Source of the DNA: DASUAS01 sp963720765
Lineage (GTDB): Bacteria > Actinomycetota > Acidimicrobiia > IMCC26256 > DASPTH01
Direction: 5' to 3'
Assembly: GCA_963720765.1 (NCBI GenBank)
Contig: CAVRGS010000011.1
Span: 438,114 to 502,113 of the forward strand
DNA: 64,000 bases
In this document: one piece after another, positions 1 to 10,259 of the stretch
Layout of the letters: each line of letters begins with the position of its first letter
Position numbering within the stretch: position 1 is the first letter of the stretch
Position numbers and translations under genes: made by a program
Notes under the pieces: generated by a model
Database searches by the model: none
What the model was told of the DNA's origin: nothing
Seen by the model: only the letters and a program-made list of their open reading frames with translations

Positions 1-514
1 CCCGGTGGCGAACGACTCGTCGGCGCCCGACTCCTCGTTGCCCATGACCCCGGGCACGAGGCGGGCGACCGCGTCGACCACCACCGCGGCGGCGGCCTCA
101 CCCCCGGCGAGCACGAAGTCGCCCACCGACAGCTCGCCGTCGCACAGGTGGTCGGCCACCCGCTGGTCGACACCCTCGTAGCGGCCGCACAGCAGCGAGA
201 AGCCGTCGCCGGCGGCGAGCTCGGTGGCGACCGAGTGGTCGAAGCGCCGACCCGCGGCCGACAGCAGGAACAGCGGGCGCGGCGGCTCGACGCGGCCTCG
301 ACCGCGGCGAAGATCGGCTCGGGCGCCATCACCATCCCCGCGCCCCCGCCGTAGGGCGAGTCGTCGACCGAACGGTGGCGGTCGGTGGTGTGCGTCGCGG
401 AGGTCGTGGACCCGCAGGTCGAGCCGGCCCGCGGCGCGCGCCTTGCCGAGCAGCGACGCGTCGAACGGTCCGGCGAACCACTCGGGGAAGATGCGTGAAG
501 ACGTCGATGCGCAC
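1..514 (-). CDS. trmD: tRNA (guanine-37-N1)-methyltransferase TrmD, 3' end outside window
   Basis: TrmD methylates G37 of tRNAs with SAM and prevents +1 slippage. Reading from a GTG at 514 gives VRIDVFT. In shifted frames follow IFPEWFAGPFDASLLGK, DRHRSVDDSPYGGGAGMVM and the SPOUT-knot signature LLCGRYEGVDQRV. About 170 residues of a roughly 240-residue family are present and the gene runs off the left edge. At least three frame changes are needed, near 488, 390 and 310. Conserved blocks on each side show one gene, most likely broken by sequence errors. It lies 14 bases after rimM, the usual order rpsP-(khpA)-rimM-trmD. Confidence 0.93.
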
Positions 515-528
515 GGCAACCGGACCGG

Positions 529-1018
529 TCAGAGGTCGAACAGGCCGTCGGGAGGATCGATCACGACCACACCGTCGCGCTGCTCGACCACGAACACCAT
601 CGGCACCAGCGCGCCGCCGTCGAGGACGAGGAGGTCGTGCGCGGGGTTGGCCTCGACCGCGGTGACCGTGCCCAGCACGATGCCGCCGCGGTCGTGCACC
701 TCGGCGCCGACCACCTCGTGCACCCAGAGCTCGCGCTCGTCGAGCTCGACGTCGGCGGGGAGCGGGTCGGCGGTGAGCTCGACCCCGAGCAGCGCCTCGG
801 CCGCGGTGCGGTCGTCGACCCCGGCGAAGCGCACCAACATGCGGCCCTGGTGCGGGACGCGACGCCGTGACCACCAGCTCGCGCTCCCCGGCGAAGAGCA
901 CCGCGCCGGGCGCGGACCGTTCGGGACGGTTGCTGCTGAAGGTCACCGCGACCTCGCCGCGCAACCCGTGGGCCCGTCCGACCCGACCGACGACCAGGCG
1001 GTCGCCCGCGCCGGGCAC
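529..1018 (-). CDS. rimM: Ribosome maturation factor RimM (one frameshift)
   Basis: RimM binds S19 and helps 30S head assembly. From a GTG at 1018 the N-terminal domain reads DRLVVGRVGRAHGLRGEVAV, the family's GxxGxxHGLRGEV motif. After a frame change near 860 the protein continues MLVRFAGVDDRTAAEALLG and the PRC-barrel part, including LWVHEVVGAEV and VVVIDPPDGLFDL, and stops at 529. The expected codons CAC-CAG-GGC-CGC-ATG return if one G is removed after CGTCCC. The spliced length of about 163 residues is normal. It lies between khpA and trmD, so it is probably co-transcribed with them. Confidence 0.93.
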
Positions 1019-1039
1019 GTCCGTGTCCGTCGTCCGGCG

Positions 1040-1373
1040 CTACTCGACGATGTCGACGTTGGCCTTCACGCCGTCGGCGGTGCCGGCCGCGCGCACGAGC
1101 TGGCGCAGCGCCTGGATCACGCGACCACGCTTGCCGATGAGGCGGCCCATGTCGGAGGGGTTGGCGCGCACCATCAGCGCGACCTCGTCGCCGCGTTCCT
1201 CGACGTCGACCTCGATCGCGTCGGGGTCGTCGGCCAGGTTGCGGGTGACGTACTCGGTGACCGCGAGGGCGCGCGCCGCGGCCGCTCACGGCGTCGCCCT
1301 CGATGCGGTTGCCTTCGGCGCCGACCTCGTCGACGACATCGTCGTAGGTGTCGTCGTAGCCGTCGTCGCTCAT
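1040..1373 (-). CDS. khpA: KH-domain RNA-binding protein KhpA (one frameshift)
   Basis: This is a small single-KH protein of the KhpA/YlqC family, which binds RNA with KhpB and is linked to cell-size control. The ATG at 1373 lies 12 bases after the rpsP stop. It begins with an acidic, Asp/Tyr-rich stretch (MSDDGYDDTYDD). After a frame change near 1275 the frame reads ALAVTEYVTRNLADDPD and then the KH loop DMGRLIGKRGRVIQALRQLV, with GKRG as the GxxG motif. It ends in NVDIVE at the TAG at 1040. The acidic N-terminus makes it about 110 residues, longer than the usual 75 to 80. The N-terminal extension is the less certain part. Confidence 0.88.
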
Positions 1374-1385
1374 TCGGATGCGTCC

Positions 1386-1862
1386 TCAGCCGGCGTGTCT
1401 GTCGGTGGTTGCTTCGGCCGGCGTCTCGTCGGCGGTCGGCTCTTCGGCCGGCGTCTCGTCCGGCAGGCGCCTCGGCCTCGGCCGCCGGCGCTGCGGCGCC
1501 TCGGGCTTCGCCTCCGCCTCGGGCTTCGCCTTCTTCTCGCCGGGGGCCACCTTGCCGGTGACGTAGCCACGACGCGAGAGCTTGGTGACCGCGGGCTTGC
1601 TGCGCTCGGACTCGTACTGGGCCCACACGCCCTGCTCGGTCAGCAGCTTCTGCACCTGCTCGGTGGGCTGGGCGCCCTTGCGCAGCCACGCCAGCGCCGA
1701 GTCGGCGTCGATCTGGCAGAACGACGGGTCCTGGCGGGGCGCGTACTGCCCGATGATCTCGATGAAGCGCCCGTCACGGGGCGAGCGGCCGTCGGCCACC
1801 ACGACGCGGTACGTCGGCTGCTTCTTCTTCCCTACCCGCATCAGGCGGATCTTCACGGCCAC
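1386..1862 (-). CDS. rpsP: 30S ribosomal protein S16 with low-complexity C-terminal tail
   Basis: S16 is a 30S assembly protein. I chose the GTG at 1862 because it begins VAVKIRLMRVGKKKQPTYR, the universal S16 N-terminus, and an AGAAGGA ribosome-binding site lies just upstream. An in-frame start at 1910 would add non-conserved residues. The S16 core ends after about 90 residues. It is followed by a tail of about 65 residues rich in Ala, Glu, Pro and Arg. Such tails occur in some actinobacterial S16 proteins. It is the first gene of the rpsP-khpA-rimM-trmD set. Confidence 0.96.
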   Translation of the reverse strand: MAVKIRLMRVGKKKQPTYRVVVADGRSPRDGRFIEIIGQYAPRQDPSFCQIDADSALAWLRKGAQPTEQVQKLLTEQGVWAQYESERSKPAVTKLSRRGYVTGKVAPGEKKAKPEAEAKPEAPQRRRPRPRRLPDETPAEEPTADETPAEATTDRHAG

Positions 1863-1996
1863 GGAGGTGTTTCCTTCTCGTCTCGGGGTTCGGGGCGCGA
1901 CGCGAGGCACCCCGCAAAGTGCGAAGGGTCAGGCTACCCGACCGGTCACCGGGTCGGCGAGTGCGAGCCCGATGGTCCATCAGGAAGACTGACCCG

Positions 1997-2839
1997 ATGC
2001 AGACCCAGGATCTCGGCCCCCTCACCTACGACGTCGACGGGCCCGGTGGCCCACATCGTCCTCGAACGACCCCGGCCGGGCCAACGCCAGACCTCGGAGA
2101 TGGTCCACGCCTTCGACGACGCCCTCACCCTCGCCGATCGCGACTACGCGGTGAAGGTGGTGGTGATCAAGGCCAACGGCAAGGGTTCTGCGCCGGGCAC
2201 GCCGCCGGCGGGGGCTACACCTACCCCGAGTTCGCCGAGAACATGGAGCACTGGGACTCGGTGTGGAAGGCGCAGTCCGACCTGTTCCTCTGGCCGACGT
2301 TGCGCCTCTGGGAGTTCCGCAAGCCGACCATCGCGCAGGTGCAGGGCTACGCGCTCGGCGGCGGCACCTACTGGGCGCTGCTCCCCGACATCACGGTCGC
2401 GTCGGACGACGCCTACTTCCAGATGCCGCTGGTGCAGGGGCTCGGCTTCCCTGGCGGCGAGACCATGATCGAGCCGTGGGTGTTCATGAACTGGAAGCGC
2501 ACCTACGAGTACCTCTACACCGCGCAGACGCTGACCGCGGCCGAGGCACTCGACATGGGTCTCGTGAACCGGGTCGTCGCGCGTGAAGACCTCGACGCCA
2601 CGGTCGACGAGCTGGCCGCGCACGTGGCACGCGCGCCGCTGTCGACGCTCATGGCCACGAAGCAGCTGGTGAAGCGCGCGTGGGAGCTGATGGGGATGCG
2701 CATGCACCTGCAGATGTCGACCGACGTCATGGCCGTCACCGCGAAGACGCGCGACGCGCACGAGTTGCGCATGGAGATGGCGCAGCGCGGGCTGCGTCCG
2801 CGCGAGCAGGCGGCCCACCGCGAGGGGCGCGACGACTGA
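1997..2839 (+). CDS. Enoyl-CoA hydratase/isomerase (crotonase) family protein (frameshifted)
   Basis: Crotonase-fold acyl-CoA enzyme of unknown exact substrate. The ATG at 1997 has AGGA upstream and starts MQTQDLGPLTYDVDGP. Removing one G near 2043 restores VAHIVLERP. An extra C in CCCC and a missing C a few bases on hide RPGRANAQTSEMVHAFDDAL. A missing T near 2188 hides the oxyanion-hole strand KGFCAGHAA. The rest is one open frame with QGYALGGGTYWALLPDITVA, the second oxyanion-hole motif, and GLVNRVVAREDL. It ends directly against the ffh stop, tail to tail. The two large motifs make the family sure; the reaction is not. Confidence 0.85.
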   Translation: MQTQDLGPLTYDVDGPGGPHRPRTTPAGPTPDLGDGPRLRRRPHPRRSRLRGEGGGDQGQRQGFCAGHAAGGGYTYPEFAENMEHWDSVWKAQSDLFLWPTLRLWEFRKPTIAQVQGYALGGGTYWALLPDITVASDDAYFQMPLVQGLGFPGGETMIEPWVFMNWKRTYEYLYTAQTLTAAEALDMGLVNRVVAREDLDATVDELAAHVARAPLSTLMATKQLVKRAWELMGMRMHLQMSTDVMAVTAKTRDAHELRMEMAQRGLRPREQAAHREGRDD

Positions 2840-4185
2840 CTACTGCTGGAGGCCCTCGAGCTCGCTGAGGTCCATGCCCGGCGGGAGCTTCATCCGCCCC
2901 TTGCCCTTGCCCATGCCCTTCATCATCTGCTGCACCGTCTTGAACTGCTTGAGCAGCGCGTTGACGTCGGCGGGCGTGACGCCGCTGCCCTCGGCGATGC
3001 GGATCCGCCGCGAGCCGTTGATGACCGACGGGTTCTCGCGCTCGGCCGGCGTCATCGAGCAGATGATCGCCTCGATGCGGTTGATCTCGTTGTCGTCGAT
3101 CTCCGCGTTCTTGATCTCCTTGGGCACGCCCGGCAGCATCCCGAGGACGTTCTGCAGCGGCCCCATCTTCCGCACCTGTCGCATCTGGTCGAGGAAGTCC
3201 TGCAGCGTGAGCTGCCCCTTGCGGAGCTTCTGCTCGGCCTTCTCCATCTCCTCCTGGTCGAAGGTGGCCTCGGCCTTCTCGATGAGCGTGAGCACGTCGC
3301 CCATGCCGAGGATGCGGCTGGCCATGCGGTCGGGGTGGAAGGGCTCGAACTCGTCGAGCTTCTCCCCGGTTCCGGCGAAGAGGATCGGCTTGCCGACCAC
3401 TTCCTTCACCGACAGCGCGGCGCCACCGCGGGCGTCGCCGTCGATCTTGGTGAGGATCACGCCGGTGAGGCCGACGGCGGCGTCGAACTCGGTGGCGACG
3501 TTCACCGCTTCCTGACCGGTCATGGCGTCGACGACGAGCAGCGTGTCGTTCGGGCTGCACGATGTCGCGGACGTCGACCAGCTCGTCCATGAGGTCGGCG
3601 TCGATCTGGAGACGACCGGCGGTGTCGACGATGATCACGTCGCGCCCGAGGCGAGCGGCTTCTTCGCGCGCGCCGCGCGCCACGGCGACCGGATCGGTCG
3701 ACTCGGAGTACACCGGCACACCGATGCGCTCACCGAGCACGCGCAGCTGCTCGACCGCGGCGGGACGCTGGAGGTCGGCGCCCACGAGCAGGGGGCGGCG
3801 GTTCTGGCTCTTGAGCAGGCGGGCGAGCTTGGCCGAGGCGGTCGTCTTCCCGGAGCCCTGCAGGCCCGCCATCATCACGACACTCGGCGGCTTCGACGAC
3901 GGTCGTGAGCTTGCCGGTGGTGCCGCCGAGGGTCTCGATCAGCTCCTCGTTGACGATCTTGATGACCTGCTGCGCGGGCGAGAGGCTCTTGGCCACCTCG
4001 GCACCCTGCGCGCGCTCCTTCACCCGGCGGATGAAGTTGCGGGCGACGACGACGTTGACGTCGGCCTCGAGCAGCGCGACGCGCAGCTCGCGGCAGACCT
4101 CGTCGATCTCCTTGTCGGTCAGCTTCCCGCGGCTGCGGAGCTTGGTGAAGATGCCGTCGAAGCGATCGGCGAGCGTGTCGAACAT
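2840..4185 (-). CDS. ffh: Signal recognition particle protein Ffh (two frameshifts)
   Basis: Ffh is the SRP54 GTPase that takes nascent membrane proteins to FtsY. Three frames join up. The N domain starts MFDTLADRFDGIFTKL (ATG 4185). The G domain has MMAGLQGSGKTTASAKLARL (G1) and DVIIVDTAGRLQID (G3). The last part holds TGVILTKIDGDARGGAALS (G4) and the methionine-rich M domain ending MKGMGKGKGRMKLPPGM. Frame changes fall near 3895 and 3550. The spliced length of about 448 residues is normal. The ftsY stop lies 7 bases upstream, so the SRP GTPase and its receptor are probably one transcript. Confidence 0.96.
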
Positions 4186-4192
4186 GGTCGCT

Positions 4193-5380
4193 TCAGGCTA
4201 GCGAGCCGACTCGTCTCGCTCGCTCCCGCCTGCTGCGTCCTCTCGCCCGGCACGCTACGCGTCCAAGCAGGGCGGCGACGAAGGCTTCGGGGTCGAACTC
4301 GACGAGGTCGGCGGCGCGCTCCCCCACCCCGATGAGCTTCACCGGGATGCCCAGCTCGGCCTCGATGGCGAGCACGATGCCGCCCTTGGCGCTGCCGTCG
4401 AGCTTGGTGAGCACGACGCCGGTCACGTCGACCGCCTCCGCGAACTGGCGGGCCTGGGTGAGCCCGTTCTGTCCGGTGGTGGCATCGAGCACCAGCAGCA
4501 CCTCCTTGAGCGCGCCGGGCGTGCGGTCGACGATGCGCTTGAGCTTCTCGAGCTCGGCCATGAGGTTGGTCTTGGTGTGGAGCCGGCCGGCGGTGTCGAC
4601 GAGCACGAGGTCGGCGTCGCGGCTGGCGGCCGAGCTCATGGCGTCGTAGACGACCGAACCGGGGTCGGCGCCTTCCTGGCCGCGCACGATGCCGGCTCCG
4701 GTGACCTCGGCCCAGTGCGTCAACTGCTCGGCGGCGGCGGCCCGGAACGTGTCGGCGGCGGCGAGCACGACGGTGCGCCCGTCGCCGGTCTCGCGCTGCG
4801 CGACCTTGGCGATGGTGGTGGTCTTGCCGACGCCGTTGACACCCACGAACATCCAGACGTTGGGCTCGCCGTCGGTCTGGGTGAGCGCGCGCGGCTTGTC
4901 GCCGCCAGCAGGACTGCTGGTGAGGAGCGCGACGAGCTCGGTGTGCAACAGCACCATGAGCGCGTCGGAGTCGGCGGTGCGCTCCGCCTTGGCCCGCTCC
5001 TTCACGTCACCCAGGATCCGCTCGGTGACCGGCATGCCGACGTCGGCCATGAGGAGCGTGTCCTCGAGATCGTCCCACGTCTCGTCGTCGATGCGGTTGC
5101 GTCCACGCAGGCGCGCGAACACGCCGCGCGTCTTGCCGAGACGTTCGCGAAGCTCGGGCGGCGCCTCGACCTCGGCCTCGGTCTCGACGACGGCCGGCTC
5201 GGCCTCAGGCGGTGCCGTCGTCGGCGGTGCGGTCTTCGGCGGTGCAGCCGGCATCGGCCGGGTGCCGACCTCACCGGGGACCTGCTCCTGGCGCTTCGCC
5301 CGGCGCGACAGACCGAGACCCAGGCCGATCAGCACACCTGCGAGCAGGAAGATGAGGATGACGACGACGGTGGCGTCCAT
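4193..5380 (-). CDS. ftsY: SRP receptor FtsY
   Basis: FtsY docks the SRP-ribosome complex at the membrane. The 395-residue frame is intact. Residues 4-24 form a hydrophobic anchor (TVVVILIFLLAGVLIGLGLG), followed by a Pro/Glu/Ala-rich linker. The NG domain carries VGVNGVGKTTTIAKVA (G1), DLVLVDTAGRLHTK (G3) and GVVLTKLDGSAKGG (G4), then GVGERAADLVEFDPEAFV near the usual C-terminus. A basic tail of about 20 residues follows (RARGRSRRERARR), longer than normal. It lies between the MscS gene and ffh on the same strand with short gaps. Confidence 0.97.
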   Translation of the reverse strand: MDATVVVILIFLLAGVLIGLGLGLSRRAKRQEQVPGEVGTRPMPAAPPKTAPPTTAPPEAEPAVVETEAEVEAPPELRERLGKTRGVFARLRGRNRIDDETWDDLEDTLLMADVGMPVTERILGDVKERAKAERTADSDALMVLLHTELVALLTSSPAGGDKPRALTQTDGEPNVWMFVGVNGVGKTTTIAKVAQRETGDGRTVVLAAADTFRAAAAEQLTHWAEVTGAGIVRGQEGADPGSVVYDAMSSAASRDADLVLVDTAGRLHTKTNLMAELEKLKRIVDRTPGALKEVLLVLDATTGQNGLTQARQFAEAVDVTGVVLTKLDGSAKGGIVLAIEAELGIPVKLIGVGERAADLVEFDPEAFVAALLGRVACRARGRSRRERARRVGSLA

Positions 5381-5390
5381 CTCGCGGAGC

Positions 5391-6373
5391 CTACGCGGAG
5401 GGCAGTGCGATCCCGGCTTGGTCGAGCGCCGTCTTGATCCGCGTGCGCAGTTCGCGCTCCACCCGCCACTGCTCCTGCGGGCGGGTGCGCACGACGATCC
5501 GGATCACCACCCGCCCCGGCTCCAACGACTCGGTGCCGAGGACGGTGGGCTCGGCCAGGATCACCGACGCGAACGCGGGGTCGTGCCACACGTGGTCGGT
5601 CTCGACCCGGATCACCTCGGTGGCGGCCGCGATGTCGGCCTGGAAGGTGACCGGCACGTCGACCACCGCGCGCGACCACTGCTGCGACTTGTTGCCCACG
5701 CGGAGGATGGTGCCGTTCGGCACGTGCCACACGACGCCGTCGACGTCGCGCAGACGAGTGGTGCGCAGGCTCACGCCCTCGACCGTGCCGGTCGCGACCC
5801 CGACGTCGATCACGTCTCCGACGCCGTACTGGTCCTCCATGAGCATGAACATGCCCGACAGGAAGTCCTTCACCAGCGACTGCGCGCCGAAGCCGAGCGC
5901 GACGCCGACGATCCCCGCGCCGGCGATGAGCGGGCCGAGGCTGATGCCGAGGACCTCGAGCACGGTGAGCACCGCGATCGACCAGATCGTGATGGACACG
6001 ACGCTGCGCACCACGGCGCCGATGGTCTCCGCGCGCTGCGTGCGCCGCGCCTGGGGCATCGGGCCGGTGTCGACGAACGACACGCCTCGCATCGAGGCCG
6101 GCTTCATCGCCGCCAGCTTCTCCACCCCGCCGCTCAGGTGCTTCACCAGGCGGCGCGATGAAGCACGCGGCTGATCCGCACGAGGATCCACGCCGACAGC
6201 AGCACCACCACGATGCGGATGGGCTTCGACAGCGCGTCGGCGACGTCGGCCGCGCCGGAGTCGCCGGTGATGCGGTAGACGGTGGAGCAGAGCCACGACT
6301 GCTCGCCCTTCGGTCCACAGGCGTCGACCAACCCGGGATCGGACGCTGCGGCCAGCACGAGCAGAGGGGTCAT
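5391..6373 (-). CDS. MscS-family small-conductance mechanosensitive channel (one frameshift)
   Basis: Probable channel that releases solutes on hypo-osmotic shock. The ATG at 6373 begins a short N-terminal region with a membrane segment (RIVVVLLSAWILVRI). A frame change near 6150 leads into a second segment (ITIWSIAVLTVLEVLGISLG). Then comes the Gly/Ala-rich pore helix GIVGVALGFGAQSLVKDFLS, typical of the MscS TM3. The beta domain follows with GVGDVIDVGVATGTVEGVSL and VWHVPNGTILRVGNKSQ. About 327 residues, close to E. coli MscS (286). It lies between smc and ftsY on the same strand, with 13 bases to the smc stop. Confidence 0.92.
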
Positions 6374-6386
6374 CGCCTCGTCCCGG

Positions 6387-9300
6387 TCAGGCCACCGGGA
6401 GGTCGTCGCTGACGCGTTGGCTCACGACCCGGCTCGAACCTCCGGGCGGCATCGAGACGCCGTAGAGGCAGTCGGCCGCTTCCATGGTGCGCTTCTGGTG
6501 CGACACGACGAGGAGCTGCGCCTCGTTGCGGAACTCGTGCACCAGGTCGAGGAAGCGGTGGAGGTTGACGTCGTCGAGCGCGGCCTCGACCTCGTCCATC
6601 AGGTAGAAGGGCGACGGCCGGGCACGGAACACTGCGAACAGGAACGCGAGGGCGGTGAGCGAGCGCTCGCCACCCGACAGGAGCGAGAGCCGGCGCACGT
6701 TCTTGCCCGATGGTCGCGCCTCCATCTCGATGCCGGTGTTGAGGAGGTCGTCGGGATCGGTGAGCAGGAGCTTGCCCGACCCGCCGGGGAACAACGTGGT
6801 GAAGAGATCGGTGAAGTTCTGCTGCACGTCGGCGAAGGCCTGGCCGAACACCGACACGATCTCCTGGTCGACGGCCTTGATGACCCGGTTCAGCTCGCGC
6901 CGGCTCGCCTTCACGTCCTCGAGCTGCGCCTGCAGGAACTCGTGGCGTTCGAGGAGGGCATCGTGCTCTTCGAGCGCGAGCGGGTTGATCGGACCCATCA
7001 GCCGCAGCTCGCGGTCGAGGTCGCGGCCACGACCGGCGAGGGTGGTGCCCGCGGGCACCTCGGGTGCAGGCGCATCGAGGGCGACCGCAGGTTCCACGTC
7101 GTGCTCGGTGCGCAGCTTCTCGACCGCGGCTTCCAGCCGCATGCGGGTCTCGGCCTCGTCGATGTCGCGCCGCTGGAGCAGCTCGCGCACCTCGAGCAGC
7201 TCCTGCTCCGCGGCCGCGCGCGTGGTGCGCAGCTCTTGAAGCTGGTCGCTGGCCGCGGCCGCACGCTCGGCCTCGGCCCGGCGGGCCGTGCGCCAGCGGG
7301 TGAGCATCGCGTCGATGCGGTCGGTCAGTTCGACGAGACGGCTGCCGACGGCCTGGTAGCCGAGGCCGCGCTCGTTCCAGCCCGACCCGGTGCCGCTCGG
7401 CCTCGGCGCGCCGCTCGGGGTCGCGTGCGAGACGGTCGTCGACCTCGGCCAATCGGTGCTCGAGCACCGTGCGCCGTTCGGCGAGCTGGGCGGCACGGAC
7501 GTCGAGGTCGCGACGCTGCCCGGCGACGGTGGTGGCGCGCTCGTCGAGCTCGAGCTGCACCAGCGCACGCGACTCGAACAGCGACTGCGCCTCGGCCGCG
7601 TCGGCCTCGAGCACGGGGACGCGCACTTCGAGCGCGGCGATGCCTTCGACATCGGCCTCGCGTTGCGCCTGCAGCGCGTCCTGCTCCGCGGCGACCGCGG
7701 CGAGCTCCACGTCGCGCTGCGTTCGTTCGGTGTGCACCCGCGCACGCGCACGCTCCACACCGTCGAGCTCGTGGACGGCGCGTCGTTCGGCGTCGGCCGC
7801 GGCGGCTTCGTCTCGCCGGCGGGCCTCGAGATCGGCACTCGCGGCGTCGAGCGCCTCGCGCACGACCACGCGGGCCTCGTCGGCTTCCTCGGCCCGGGCG
7901 CGGGCGTCGTCGAGTGCGGCGCGGGTCGCAGCCAATGCGTCGCCACCCAGGCGCCACGAACCACGCCCGCCCAGACGGTCACCGCGCTCGGTGACGATGG
8001 TGAGCGACGGCTCGCGCAGCACGAGATCGAGGGCGCGCGACCAGTCGCCGTCGGCGAGCAACGCACCGTCGAGGAGGCGCTCGACCGCCGCGGCGAGGCC
8101 GGGGACGGAGCTGCGCACCGCGTCGGCGAGGAGACGAGCGCCGGGCACGCTGGGAGTCGGCGCGCCCGACCGGTGCGATCCCGCGGCGTCGGCCATGACC
8201 AACAACGCACCCGAGTCACCCGCGGCCAGTCGCTCGAACGCCTGACGGGCGGCGACGGGTCCGTCGACCACGACCGCACGCACCGCGTCGCCCAGCACCG
8301 CGTGCACCGCGGCTTCGAGGCCCGGGTCGACATCGAGGTGGTCGACCAGCGGACCGATCACGCCAGGGACGTCGTCGAGTGCGGCGAGCGCGGCGTCGTC
8401 GCGGCTGGCGTCGAGCGCGGCGGCGAGCGTCTCGGCGCGCGCCTGCCAACGGGCGGCGTCGGCATCGGCGGCGCGCAACGAATCGTCGGCGACACGACGG
8501 GCGTCGACCGCGCGTCCGACGGCGTCGCGCGCGGCTTCGGCGGCGGCGCGGAGCGCGGGCAGCGATGCGGTGATGCGAGCGTGCGACGCGGAGAGGTCGT
8601 CGTGCTCCGAGGCGAGCGCGGCGACACGCGCACCACCCTGCTCGAGCCGGGCCGCGGCACGCGTCAACTCGGCGTCGATGCGGGCAAGTGCCTCACGGCG
8701 CGTCTCGAGGTCGCGTCGCGCCATGCGCAGATCGTCAGCGTTGCGCGTCGGCAGCGCGCTCTCGGCGAACGCGCGCTGCGCGGCGGCGAGGTCGTACTCG
8801 CCGCGCTCGATGGCCGCGCGCTCCTCCTGGAGTCCCGAGCCGAGCGCGGTGACCTCGTCGAGCTGGCGCCGCAACTCCGCGGCGTCGGCGACGAGCGTCT
8901 CGAACACTCCCTCGTCGGCGACCGACGCCAACTCGCGTTGCAGGCCGCGCGACTTCTCGCCCAGCAGCGCGTCGAACCCGGCCACCCGCGCCCGCAAGGC
9001 CTCGATGCGGGTGAGCGCGTCGGCGAGATCGCCGTGGCCGGCGGCGGTGAGGGCCTGCTCGGCTTCGAGCACCGACACGTCGAGGTCGCGCAGTCGCGAC
9101 CGCACCGCGCTCTCACGCTGGTGGAGTTGGGCGCCCTGATCACGCAGACGCTCGCCCTTGGCCTGCAGGCCCGCGATCTCGTGACCGGCGAGGTGGATGC
9201 GGATCGCCCGCAGCTCCTCGACCAGCCCACCGTGGCGGCGTGCCGCGTCGGCTTGACGCTGCAACGGTGTGAGCTGGCGGCGCACCTCACGCAGCAGGTC

Positions 9301-9876
9301 GTTGAGGCGCAGGAGGTTGCCCTCGGTCGCCTCCAGGCGGCGTTCGGCACGTTCGCGTCGCTTCCGGAACTTCAGGATGCCCGCCGCTTCCTCGACGACC
9401 GCACGCCGGTCCTCGGGACGCGAGTTGAGCACCGCGTCGAGTTGACCCTGCCCCACGATCACGTGCTGCTGGCGGCCGATGCCGGAGTCGGAGAGCAGCT
9501 CCTGGATGTCGAGCAGCCGGCACGGCGCGCCGTTGATCTGATACTCGGAGTCGCCGGCTCGAAACAGCGTGCGGGTGATCGTCACCTCGCTGAACTCGAT
9601 CGGCAGCAGGCCCGCGGTGTTGTCGATGCACAACGACACCTCGGCGCGCCCGAGCGCGGGGCGGTCGGGGGTGCCCGCGAAGATGACGTCGTCCATCTTG
9701 CCGCCGCGCAGCGTGCGCGGGCCCTGGGCCCCGAGCACCCAGGCGACGGCGTCGACGAGGTTCGACTTCCCTGAACCGTTGGGCCCGACCACCACCGTCA
9801 CACCCGGTTCGAACTCCAGGACCGTCTTGTCGGCGAACGACTTGAAGCCTCGGAGCGTCAGCGACTTGAGGAACAC
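6387..9876 (-). CDS. smc: Chromosome segregation/condensation ATPase SMC (one frameshift)
   Basis: SMC forms the coiled-coil ring that condenses and separates origins. I chose the GTG at 9876 because it gives VFLKSLTLRGFKSFADKTVL, the standard N-terminus. Walker A is VVGPNGSGKSNLVDA. About 1160 residues follow the family plan: long coiled coil, a hinge in the middle (DVPGVIGPLVDHLDV and after), coiled coil, then the signature SLLSGGERSLTALAF and Walker B FYLMDEVEAALDD. One frame change near 7380 falls in the C-terminal coil. No scpA or scpB is present here. Confidence 0.96.
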
Positions 9877-10259
9877 GTGGGCGGCTCCGGCAGGGTGCGG
9901 CGACAGGCGTCGTGGACGGTGGTGAGGACGGTGACGGTGGTCTCCGCGGGATCGTAGCGAGCGGGTCCGGCGCGGCCGCGGCATCGGGGTGACGAGCGCC
10001 GACACCGCGCCCTCCCCCGGCACGCTGCGGCACCCGTGAGCACTCCCCCGCGGGTTCGGCGCCTCCCCACACGCCACACGGTTCCCGACATCTTCCGGTC
10101 GTGGCCGTCCGTCATCCTGATCGGCTCGCACTCGAAGGTCGCTCGGCGACCACCGACCCGTGTCGTCGTCGCGCCGGGTGCGTGTCGACCCGTTGGTCGT
10201 CCTCCTCGTGGCGCCGAGCGGGACGGCCGGTGCTCGCTGGCGGTTCCGCCTGAACCCGG
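9877..10259. other. 383-base gap between smc and mutM, no gene recognised
   Basis: No stretch on either strand shows a recognisable protein. Several frames stay open because of the high GC content, but none has motifs. In Mycobacterium tuberculosis acyP and an osmC-like gene lie between smc and fpg. I looked for the acylphosphatase motif (VxGRVQGVGFR) in all minus-strand frames and did not find it. The region presumably holds the smc promoter. Confidence 0.5.

Noticed and set aside
2840..4185. Programmed frameshifting in ffh or other genes
   Set aside because: There are too many sites, in unrelated genes, without slippery sequences or downstream structures. Base runs fit sequencing errors better.
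7390..9774. A 794-residue plus-strand open frame antisense to smc
   Set aside because: High GC and the Glu/Ala/Arg-rich coiled coil of smc leave the antisense frame open. It has no motifs or start site.
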